This document shows, piece by piece, positions 31,848-39,013 of a DNA stretch of 64,000 nucleotides; the first letter of the stretch is position 1, and every line of letters begins with the position of its first letter. The stretch is taken from contig JAFZSA010000031.1 in NCBI GenBank assembly GCA_017619585.1, positions 73,671 to 137,670 on the forward strand. Reading direction: 5' to 3'. Under the pieces are notes generated by a model. It saw nothing but the letters and a program-made list of their open reading frames with translations, ran no database searches and had not been told where the DNA came from. Both the position numbers and the translations under genes were made by a program. The stretch is from Bacteroidaceae bacterium. Lineage in GTDB: Bacteria > Bacteroidota > Bacteroidia > Bacteroidales > Bacteroidaceae.

Positions 31848-33254
31848 TCACTCCCACGCCTCTATATCAGCATCAGGGAACATGTCTTTGTGGAATACGG
31901 GATCTTTACCTTCCTTGCGTTGCTGTAAATAATCACGTAAGAGACGGAAAGCGTATTTGCTGAGCCATACAACGGCTATCAGATTCAATATTGTCATCAG
32001 TGCCATGGCGATATCCACAAAGCACCATGCTTGCTGTAGTGTCATATAACCGCCCAGCAATACTACTACTCCACTGAAGAGTCGGAATACAAGGATAGTC
32101 CAGGGCTTGTCACAGATAAAGCGGATGTTGGTCTCGCCGTAAAAGTAATTGGCAATGATGGTACTGTAGGCAAACAGGAAAATGGCAGCTGTCAGGTACC
32201 ACGCTCCCATAGAGCCCAGATGATGCTCCATTGCACGTGAGGTCAGGATAATGCCGTCAGCCTGAGTGTAGATACCACTTAGTATGATAATGAAGGCTGT
32301 ACAGGTACAGATTACCAGTGTGTCAGTAAAAACACCCAGACTCTGTAGCAGACCCTGCTTGACGGGATGACTGATGGTAGCCGTGGCTGCGGCATTAGGA
32401 GCACTTCCTTCGCCAGCCTCGTTGCTGAAAAGACCTCGCTTCACACCCTGCATCACTGCCATACCTAAAGTTCCACCTGCTACCTGATGCCAGCCAAAAG
32501 CACTTTTGACAATGAGCGCCAGCATGGCTGGTACCTGTTGAATGTTCATGACCAGAATAACAATGGCCAATATCAGGTAACCTACTGCCATGAAGGGAAC
32601 CACCATGGCAGAGAAGTGTGCTATGCGCTGGATGCCGCCAAAGATGATAATCAGTGTTAGCAGGGTGAGTCCCCATGCTGCAGTATCAGTGCCAATGCCA
32701 AAGGCCTCGTTCATGGCATCGCATAGTGTATTGCTTTGCACTATCTGGTTGGCGAGTCCGAATCCGTATATGATAAAGCAGGCAAAGATAATGCCCATCC
32801 AGCGTTTGCCTAATCCGTGTTGCATATAATAAGCGGGTCCTCCGTAGAAACTGTCCTCACCCTTGCGTTTAAAGAGCTGGGCAAGGGTAGCCTCCATGAA
32901 GGCTGTGCTGGCACCCAAGAGTGCCATTATCCACATCCAGAAGACTGCACCGGGACCGCCAACAAAGATGGCACTGGCTACTCCGGCAAGATTTCCTGTT
33001 CCTACACGACTGGACAGACTCACAGCAAAAGCCTGGAATGAGGATATCTTCTTCTGTTTTTTCTCATCATTCTGCTCAGATGGTGTTGAAGGGGTGATAA
33101 GGCTACGGAACATCTCACCGATGTGAGTGAACTGAACGACTCGGAGGTTCCATGTAAAATACAATGCACAGCCTACCAGCATAGTTATCACTACGTAGGT
33201 CCAAAGAAAATCGCTTATGGATGAAATTATTTCTATGATAAATTCATAATTCAT
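31848..33254 (-). CDS. Sodium:alanine symporter family (AGCS) transporter
   Basis: A 468-residue inner-membrane transporter with about ten to eleven hydrophobic segments; it imports alanine or glycine with sodium. Family motifs: SSRVGTGNLAGVASAIFVGG, GGPAYYMQHGLGKRWMG, LFSNEAGEGSAPNAAATATI and FAYSTIIANYFYGETN. The frame is open to a TTG at 33263, but the ATG at 33254 is preferred. The ATG lies in an AATTATGAATTATG repeat. Gaps of 93 nt (to the kinase, downstream) and 83 nt (upstream gene) are compatible with one transcript, but nothing links them functionally. Confidence 0.92.
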   Translation of the reverse strand: MNYEFIIEIISSISDFLWTYVVITMLVGCALYFTWNLRVVQFTHIGEMFRSLITPSTPSEQNDEKKQKKISSFQAFAVSLSSRVGTGNLAGVASAIFVGGPGAVFWMWIMALLGASTAFMEATLAQLFKRKGEDSFYGGPAYYMQHGLGKRWMGIIFACFIIYGFGLANQIVQSNTLCDAMNEAFGIGTDTAAWGLTLLTLIIIFGGIQRIAHFSAMVVPFMAVGYLILAIVILVMNIQQVPAMLALIVKSAFGWHQVAGGTLGMAVMQGVKRGLFSNEAGEGSAPNAAATATISHPVKQGLLQSLGVFTDTLVICTCTAFIIILSGIYTQADGIILTSRAMEHHLGSMGAWYLTAAIFLFAYSTIIANYFYGETNIRFICDKPWTILVFRLFSGVVVLLGGYMTLQQAWCFVDIAMALMTILNLIAVVWLSKYAFRLLRDYLQQRKEGKDPVFHKDMFPDADIEAWE

Positions 33255-33309
33255 AATTAACAACTCAAAATAAACACGGCGGCAGCAAATTATTTACTCT
33301 TCACATTTC

Positions 33310-33338
33310 TTTCCCCCTAAAGGGGGGAGGGGTCTTTT
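33310..33338 (+). repeat. GC-rich palindromic repeat
   Basis: TTTCCCCCTAAAGGGGGG followed by AGGGGTCTTTT is almost identical to the copy at 3769-3798. It lies at the end of the PEP-synthase-like gene (stop at 33338) in the gap before the symporter gene. Confidence 0.7.
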
Positions 33339-36322
33339 CATTTTTCACTTGTCATGATGACAGCCTCTTTCTTCTGGCCGTCAACCTTTATGATCAGTGG
33401 TTCCGGGAAGCGTACGTGGCGTACATGCTTGGTCTCCTGAACAGCTGGCATCTGGTTGAGCACATCCTGACGGTAAACACCATCACCGCGGAAGGCATCT
33501 ATTGTAAGGTAGCATACACCCAAGGAGGTAAGGTTCTGGAAGAAGTGAGTACCTTGACTGGGGTCAACCTGATAATTGTCCAATCCGGCTTCTACTATTA
33601 TCTGTGAGGCGCTGATATGCGGCCATTTTACAGGGATACCCAGCCAGGGGTCGCTACTTCCCCAGCGTCCGGGGCCAACCAATATATAGTTCTGTCCTTG
33701 TTGGCCGTTTTCTCCGTTTATGTCGGGTTGTTTGCTGGTGCTTAGGAAGGAACGGTTGATACGTTCAATCTCGTCTGCAATTTCATAATTCATGCTGGGC
33801 GTGTAGTCTTCTGTTTTGACGTAAATCACATCTTTTATCTCGGTGAATATGCCATGTCCGATAGCATTGTGCGAACGTAAGAGGCACTGCTCGTCGGGTA
33901 TTTCCTTCAAGTCCTCGTTCAGCTCCATGCGGTTGTCTACCATGGGACGGATTTGCAGCATATAGAACTCACCCGTCTTGTCGGCGTGCAGGTTTACAGC
34001 AAACTCAATCTCAACGGGGCGTTTCATCTCATCCTGACCGTACTTGAGCACTTTCTGCATCAGTTCCGGTAGGGGGAAGACTTCGTGTTTCAGTACTCCG
34101 GCAAAGGAAACAATCTTGCGGTTCTTGCCTTCGTAGTATCCGTCGTAGATGCATTGGTCGTAGGGGTCAAAGGTAGAGGATATCCACTGCAGGGTACCAT
34201 CCTGCTCTGCATCGCGGACTGCAACCTTGACCAGGTTGAATCCGTCATCAACCTTAAATTCTTTGTCGCCTTCCTCCTCTTTGGTTCTAAGGGCCAGAAA
34301 GTGTGTCTGCGTATCACGCAGTGCCAGTTCCATCTCACTCATCTGTAGTACCTGATGAGGATGATAGGGGCAGACGCGTAGGCTTACGCCGCCATCTACG
34401 ATATATTTTCCCAATCCCATGGCAAGCGAAACGGTACCTTCTTCGGCATTCTCATCACCAATGGGGTAGTAGTTGATGCTACGGGCTACGCCGCTTATCA
34501 CGGGGTAGAAGCGGTCTCCGTGCTGTTCACCAACCACCTCCTGAAGGATTACGGCCATTTTCTCCTGGTCTATTACGTTGCTGGTTGCTGTCATGTAGTC
34601 CTTGCTTCCCTGATAGAAGACGCTTGCATAAACGGCCTTGATGGCTCCTGCCAACATGGATAGACGTTCGTACTTGTCTGTGCTATAGGGAATCATGTAT
34701 GTGGTATATACACCCGCAAATGGTTGGTAATGGGAGTCTTCCAGCAAACTACTGCTTCGTATGGCAATGGGAGTGCTGACTACAGAGAGGAAGGCTTCCA
34801 GGTCGCCCAACAGTCGCATTGGCAGACGGGCACGGAGGAAGTGCTGTAGGATTGTTTCATCGGGCAGGTCGCTCAGTGCTATCTGGTAAAGCTCGTTCGT
34901 ATCCATGAACTCGTCAAAGATATCCGTACACAGCACTACGGTCTTGGGGATACGTACCTGGGCACCAGGGTATTCGTTGAGGTCGGTGTGGCGCATCAGT
35001 ATATGGTCTATGAAAGCCAGACCACGTCCTTTTCCGCCTAAGCTGCCGTCTCCGATACGTGCAAAGTTGGAGTATTGGTCGAAGCGTTCGCGCTGGAACA
35101 CAGCTACAACGCCTTGGTTCTTCATTCTGCGGTAGGCAACAATGGCATCCAGGATAATCTGTCGGTGTGCATCTACATCCTGAAGGTTTTCCCATGTAAT
35201 GTTTTTCAGGAATTCTGAAATAGGGAAGAGGGCACGACTGGCCAGCCAACGACTGACATTGTTGTGGCTGATGTGATAGAGTAGGCTTCGGGCCGGCACT
35301 GTCATGATGTTGTTTTGCAGGTCCTTCAGGTTGTGGATTCTTACAACCTCCTCCATGGTGTCAGGGTTGCGGAATATGAAATCTCCAAAACCGAAGAAAC
35401 GCTGTACCAGGCTTCTCAGGTCCACCGCCATCTTCTTTGAGTTCTTGTCAATGAAGAGGGCTTTGCATCTGTCTGCCAACTTGGCTTTCTCTGATTCAGA
35501 GGAATTCAGAATAAGGGGTATGTAGGGATCATTGGCACGGATGGCACTTAAAAGTTTGAAACCGGCATCCTCGTCTTTCTCTGCGTCTGGCGTCATGGGA
35601 AAACGGCAGTCGCTGATTACTCCCAGGGTGTTGTTGGCAAACCTGCTGTACAGACTCCATGCTTCTTCATAGTTGCGGGCCAGCACAATCTTTGGGCGAC
35701 CACGCATTCGCAGTGTTTCCAAGCTGGTGTTCAGGGCTTCTGTTGCAAACTCAAGGCTCTGCTGTAGCACAAAGTTGTACAGGCTGGGCAGGATACTGCT
35801 GTAAAAGCGGATGCTATCCTCCACCACCAGTATCATCTGAACACCGGCACTGCGTATGTCGTGCTCCAGGTTCATGCGATCCTCCATCAGCTTTATGATG
35901 GAAAGCAGCAATTCTGTATTACCTAACCAGCAGAAGACGTATTCAAAGACAGAGAGATCCTCGTTCTCCATGCGTTTGGTAATACCGTGACTGAACGGGG
36001 TAAGTACTACAATGGGTATGGTGGTATAAATTTGCTTGATTGAGCGGGCAATATCAAAGACACTGTTGTCTTCAGCTGCGGGCATACAGATTACAAGGTC
36101 TACATTACCCCCGGCCATCTGTCTCTCAGCCTCGTCTTTACTGGCTACCTGAATGAATCGGGGAGGGAAGCGGAGGCCTAAGCGTGCATATTCCGAAAAG
36201 ATCTTTTCGTCAACGCGTCCGTCGTCCTCCAGCATAAAGGCGTCATACGGATTGGCTATCAACAGCACGTTGCAGATGCGGTTTAGCATCAAGTCAACAA
36301 ACGAGGTATCTTTCAGTTGCAT
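33338..36322 (-). CDS. PEP/pyruvate-binding domain protein with receiver-like N-terminus, no phosphohistidine domain
   Basis: A 994-residue cytoplasmic protein. Residues about 15-140 and 160-320 look like two receiver-type alpha/beta domains (VLLIANPYDAF, VDLVICMPAAEDN, IPIVVLTPF; then ILVVEDSIRFYSSILPSLYN, LGVISDCRFP, IPLILNSSESEKAK, ALFIDKNS). From about 430 there is a PPDK_N/PEP-synthase nucleotide-binding domain: RIGDGSLGGKGRGLAFID, PIAIRSSSLLEDSHYQPFAG, EIEFAVNLHADKTGEFYMLQIRP. I find no central His domain (GGxxxHxA) and no PEP-binding TIM barrel. The end (ILVGPGRWGSSDPWLGIPVK) is a distinct conserved tail. It is a known Bacteroidetes family, but its reaction and signal are unclear. It has its own -7 box at 36346-36353. 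Confidence 0.8.
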   Translation of the reverse strand: MQLKDTSFVDLMLNRICNVLLIANPYDAFMLEDDGRVDEKIFSEYARLGLRFPPRFIQVASKDEAERQMAGGNVDLVICMPAAEDNSVFDIARSIKQIYTTIPIVVLTPFSHGITKRMENEDLSVFEYVFCWLGNTELLLSIIKLMEDRMNLEHDIRSAGVQMILVVEDSIRFYSSILPSLYNFVLQQSLEFATEALNTSLETLRMRGRPKIVLARNYEEAWSLYSRFANNTLGVISDCRFPMTPDAEKDEDAGFKLLSAIRANDPYIPLILNSSESEKAKLADRCKALFIDKNSKKMAVDLRSLVQRFFGFGDFIFRNPDTMEEVVRIHNLKDLQNNIMTVPARSLLYHISHNNVSRWLASRALFPISEFLKNITWENLQDVDAHRQIILDAIVAYRRMKNQGVVAVFQRERFDQYSNFARIGDGSLGGKGRGLAFIDHILMRHTDLNEYPGAQVRIPKTVVLCTDIFDEFMDTNELYQIALSDLPDETILQHFLRARLPMRLLGDLEAFLSVVSTPIAIRSSSLLEDSHYQPFAGVYTTYMIPYSTDKYERLSMLAGAIKAVYASVFYQGSKDYMTATSNVIDQEKMAVILQEVVGEQHGDRFYPVISGVARSINYYPIGDENAEEGTVSLAMGLGKYIVDGGVSLRVCPYHPHQVLQMSEMELALRDTQTHFLALRTKEEEGDKEFKVDDGFNLVKVAVRDAEQDGTLQWISSTFDPYDQCIYDGYYEGKNRKIVSFAGVLKHEVFPLPELMQKVLKYGQDEMKRPVEIEFAVNLHADKTGEFYMLQIRPMVDNRMELNEDLKEIPDEQCLLRSHNAIGHGIFTEIKDVIYVKTEDYTPSMNYEIADEIERINRSFLSTSKQPDINGENGQQGQNYILVGPGRWGSSDPWLGIPVKWPHISASQIIVEAGLDNYQVDPSQGTHFFQNLTSLGVCYLTIDAFRGDGVYRQDVLNQMPAVQETKHVRHVRFPEPLIIKVDGQKKEAVIMTSEK

Positions 36323-36345
36323 GGTTTCTTTTTCGTATTTATCTG

Positions 36346-36353
36346 CAAAAGTA
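36346..36353 (-). promoter_or_regulatory. -7 promoter box for the PEP-synthase-like gene
   Basis: The minus strand reads TACTTTTG, a match to TAnnTTTG, 23 nt before the ATG at 36322. Confidence 0.55.
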
Positions 36354-36392
36354 CGAAAAATAATTGAGAATCATGGGCTTGAGAATAAAAAA

Positions 36393-36429
36393 TAAGCCTC
36401 AGCTTGGTATTTCACCGAACTGAGGCTTA
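36393..36429 (-). terminator. Intrinsic terminator downstream of gdhA
   Basis: TAAGCCTCAG and CTGAGGCTTA form a perfect 10-bp stem around a 17-nt loop. On the minus strand a T-rich tract follows (TTTTTTATTC). It ends gdhA transcription after the two 87-bp repeats. Confidence 0.85.
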
Positions 36430-36464
36430 CATATATAATTGCTATGGTTCTAAATCGAACTTAT

Positions 36465-36638
36465 ACAATGCCCTGAGCCATCAGCGAAAAGAACGTTGGC
36501 TTCGCTTTCGCTTCGCCGAGCTTTTCGCGGCTATGGGCTGTCATTGCTTACACAATGCCCTGAGCCATCAGCGAAAAGAACGTTGGCTTCGCTTTCGCTT
36601 CGCCGAGCTTTTCGCGGCTATGGGCTGTCATTGCTTAC
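36465..36638 (-). repeat. Two 87-bp tandem repeats that copy the gdhA 3' end
   Basis: Units at 36465-36551 and 36552-36638 are near identical, and a third start (36639) is the gdhA coding end itself. Each unit contains the last 20 or so bases of gdhA, with stop codon, and a 60-nt hairpin-forming segment (arms GCGAAAAG / CTTTTCGC; the outer bases also pair imperfectly). Together with the terminator at 36393 this fills the 312-bp gap; the first 70 bp hold the promoter of the next gene. Confidence 0.85.
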
Positions 36639-37972
36639 ACAATGCCCTGAGCCATCATAGCCTTGGCAACCTTCATAAAGCCAGCTACGTTGGCACCCTT
36701 TACGTAGTTAACGTAACCGTCGGGCTCTGTACCGTACTTCACGCAGTTCTCGTGGATGTTCTCCATGATCCAGAGCAACTTAGCGTCAACTTCCTCAGCT
36801 GACCAGCTCAGACGCTCTGAGTTCTGAGACATCTCAAGACCTGATACTGATACACCACCGGCGTTGCTAGCCTTACCGGGAGAGTACAGGATCTTAGCCT
36901 GCTGGAATACCTTGATAGCCTCAGGAGTAGAAGGCATGTTAGCGCCCTCAGCAACAGCGATAACACCGTTGGCAACCAGTGCCTTAGCAGCTTCCTCGTT
37001 CAACTCGTTCTGAGTTGCACAGGGCAGTGCAATGTCAGCCTTCTCGAACCAAGGCTTAGCACCTGCTACATACTTGGCTGTAGGATACTTGTCTGCATAT
37101 TCCTTGATACGACCACGGTAAACGTTCTTCAGCTCCATGATGTAATCCAGCTTCTCACGTGTGATACCATCGGGATCGTAGATGTAACCGTCAGAGTCTG
37201 ACATGGTCATGGGAATACCACCCAACTGCAGCACCTTCTCAGCAGCATACTGAGCTACGTTACCTGCACCAGAGATCAGTACCTTCTTACCTTCTACAGT
37301 GTCACCCTTAGTCTTCAGCATGGCACGCAGGAAGTAAACTGTACCGTAACCGGTAGCCTCGGGACGAATCAGTGAACCACCGAACTCAATACCCTTACCT
37401 GTCAGCACACCGCTATATTCGCGAGTGAGCTTCTTGTACATACCGAACATGTAGCCAACCTCACGACCACCTACGCCGATGTCACCAGCGGGTACGTCTG
37501 TGTCGGGACCGATGTGACGGGTCAACTCCAGCATGAAAGCCTGGCAGAAACGCATTACCTCAGCGTTGCTCTTACCACGGGGAGAGAAGTCTGAACCACC
37601 CTTACCACCACCCATGGGCAGTGTAGTCAGAGAGTTCTTGAAGGTCTGCTCGAAGGCAAGGAACTTCAGGATACCCAGGTTTACGCTCTTATGGAAACGG
37701 ATACCGCCCTTGTAGGGACCAATTGCATTGTTGTGCTGGATACGGTAACCCATGTTGGTCTGAATCTGTCCCTTATCGTCCATCCATGTTACACGGAACT
37801 GGTAAACTCTGTCGGGAATGCAAAGGCGCTCAATCAAATTTACCTTGTCAAACTCGGGGTGCTTGTTGTACTCTTCTTCAATTGTACCAAGAACCTCTTC
37901 TACTGCCTGATGATACTCGGGCTCATTGGGGAAGCGTCTTTTAAGATCTTCCAAGACTTTTTTTGCGTCCAT
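36635..37972 (-). CDS. gdhA: Glutamate dehydrogenase (hexameric, GdhA type)
   Basis: A 445-residue cytoplasmic enzyme converting 2-oxoglutarate and ammonia to glutamate and back. It is the small hexameric type, usually NADP-linked. Key sites: the substrate motif GPYKGGIRFH (85-94), catalytic lysine K124 in PMGGGKGGSDF, the Asp in PAGDIGVGGREVGYMFG, and the Rossmann motif GAGNVAQYAAE. Good promoter at 38023-38053. The 3' end is present in extra copies in a tandem repeat downstream. With asnA it forms the ammonia-assimilation set of this window. Confidence 0.98.
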   Translation of the reverse strand: MDAKKVLEDLKRRFPNEPEYHQAVEEVLGTIEEEYNKHPEFDKVNLIERLCIPDRVYQFRVTWMDDKGQIQTNMGYRIQHNNAIGPYKGGIRFHKSVNLGILKFLAFEQTFKNSLTTLPMGGGKGGSDFSPRGKSNAEVMRFCQAFMLELTRHIGPDTDVPAGDIGVGGREVGYMFGMYKKLTREYSGVLTGKGIEFGGSLIRPEATGYGTVYFLRAMLKTKGDTVEGKKVLISGAGNVAQYAAEKVLQLGGIPMTMSDSDGYIYDPDGITREKLDYIMELKNVYRGRIKEYADKYPTAKYVAGAKPWFEKADIALPCATQNELNEEAAKALVANGVIAVAEGANMPSTPEAIKVFQQAKILYSPGKASNAGGVSVSGLEMSQNSERLSWSAEEVDAKLLWIMENIHENCVKYGTEPDGYVNYVKGANVAGFMKVAKAMMAQGIV

Positions 37973-38022
37973 TCTGATTTGATTTTAACTAATACTTAGG
38001 TTTGTTACTTTCATTCTGGGTG

Positions 38023-38053
38023 CAAAATTATATAAAATACTCTAAATAACAAA
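38023..38053 (-). promoter_or_regulatory. Promoter of gdhA
   Basis: Minus strand: TTTG (38053-38050), a 19-nt spacer, TAATTTTG (38030-38023). A full match to the Bacteroidetes consensus. The transcript should start about 45 nt upstream of the ATG. Confidence 0.8.
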
Positions 38054-38098
38054 CGATTTGTAAGAAAAAGTGTAGAAAAATTCACAAATCGTCATATT

Positions 38099-38785
38099 TT
38101 ATACATCTAACGCAATTGTAAATATGCTGATTGTTGCTTGTGGGTCAGTTGCAAGTATGGCCTGGGCGCAACTGCCTATAGTGGCACCTGTTGTCAGAAC
38201 ATCATCTACCAGTAGGATGCGTTTTCCCTTCCAGTCCTGTGGAATGTTGGCCTCGTATTTACCTGCGGTATTCTCTTTTCTTGCTTTTTGACTCAATTTG
38301 GTCTGGGATGTTGCGGAATCTTTCTTTGTAAGAAGGTTCATCACTGGCAGGTGCATGATTCTTCCCATTCCCCTTGCTATCATTTCAGCCTGATTATATC
38401 CTCTTTTCTTTATTCTTTTCCTGTCACACGGGACCGGAACAATTATATCTGTCTTCTCTGCAAGTTGCAGGTGTGCAATTTCCGTAGCTGCCCACTCGCC
38501 AATCTTGATTCCCAGTTGTGCGCCACCTTTGTATTTTATCTTTATGAGTATGTTGTGAAAGTCAGACTGATGTCTGTAGTACAACAGGGTAGCTCCATAT
38601 TGAACAGGTGCAAAGTTCCAGACCTTTCTCAGCGGCTCGTTGTCTTCTGTGCTTTGCAGAGGGTAGCGGGGCAGTTGGATTGAGCAGGTGGTACATATAT
38701 ACTCCTCGGATGGTTCCAGTGTTTGTTGGCATACTACGCATTTGCGTGGCAAAAGGATATTACATAAATCAGCAATCAGACTCAT
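38099..38785 (-). CDS. ComF-family phosphoribosyltransferase-like protein
   Basis: A 228-residue cytoplasmic protein. Two CxxC pairs (CVVC, CTTC) near residues 16-35 suggest a zinc finger. The PRTase fold contains the PRPP motif ILLVDDVLTTGATI at about 193-206 and the conserved RGYNQAEMIARGM segment. ComF proteins take part in DNA uptake or processing in some bacteria; in Bacteroidetes the role is untested. It sits alone on the minus strand between the SusCD operon terminator and gdhA. Confidence 0.9.
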   Translation of the reverse strand: MSLIADLCNILLPRKCVVCQQTLEPSEEYICTTCSIQLPRYPLQSTEDNEPLRKVWNFAPVQYGATLLYYRHQSDFHNILIKIKYKGGAQLGIKIGEWAATEIAHLQLAEKTDIIVPVPCDRKRIKKRGYNQAEMIARGMGRIMHLPVMNLLTKKDSATSQTKLSQKARKENTAGKYEANIPQDWKGKRILLVDDVLTTGATIGSCAQAILATDPQATISIFTIALDV

Positions 38786-38854
38786 ATTCTATACTTCAGA
38801 ATGCCCCATATTATATAATAGAAAAGCCCCTTAGCCAGAGAGTTTCCTTTTCTG

Positions 38855-38952
38855 ATTGAAGATAGATATTTTCCAAGTTAGAAAACTTATTATCTAAGTT
38901 AGAAAATTTCTCTCTTAAGTTAATTATCGTGGGAAAGTAAGTTAATTCTTTT
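38855..38952. repeat. AT-rich repeat with AAGTTAGAAAA and AAGTTAATT units
   Basis: TTCCAAGTTAGAAAACTT, CTAAGTTAGAAAATTT, CTTAAGTTAATTAT and GTAAGTTAATTCTTT follow each other at intervals of about 20-25 bp. It lies between the operon terminator at 38964 and the ComF gene. Confidence 0.6.
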
Positions 38953-38963
38953 TCCGGATAAAA

Positions 38964-38993
38964 AAGAGCGCTCGGATTGTTCCGGGCGCTCTT
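38964..38993 (-). terminator. Intrinsic terminator of the FAS1-SusC-SusD operon
   Basis: AAGAGCGCTCGG and CCGGGCGCTCTT pair over 12 bp with one mismatch around a 6-nt loop. On the minus strand TTTTTT follows. It lies 20 nt after the stop of the last SusD gene. Confidence 0.88.
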
Positions 38994-39013
38994 GGGAATA
39001 TTTGTATGCACAA

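Noticed and set aside
36465..36638. CRISPR-like array
   Set aside because: Only two units, no unique spacers, no cas genes; the units are tandem copies including the gdhA end.
36404..36802. Plus-strand open frame of 132 codons with a repeated peptide
   Set aside because: It runs over the 87-bp repeats and the antisense of gdhA; the repeated peptide only mirrors the DNA repeat.
38811..39011. Minus-strand 66-codon frame with a coiled-coil-like pattern (KFSNLDNKFSNLE)
   Set aside because: It starts within 3 nt of the SusD stop, includes the terminator hairpin, and its pattern comes from the AAGTTAGAAAA repeat.
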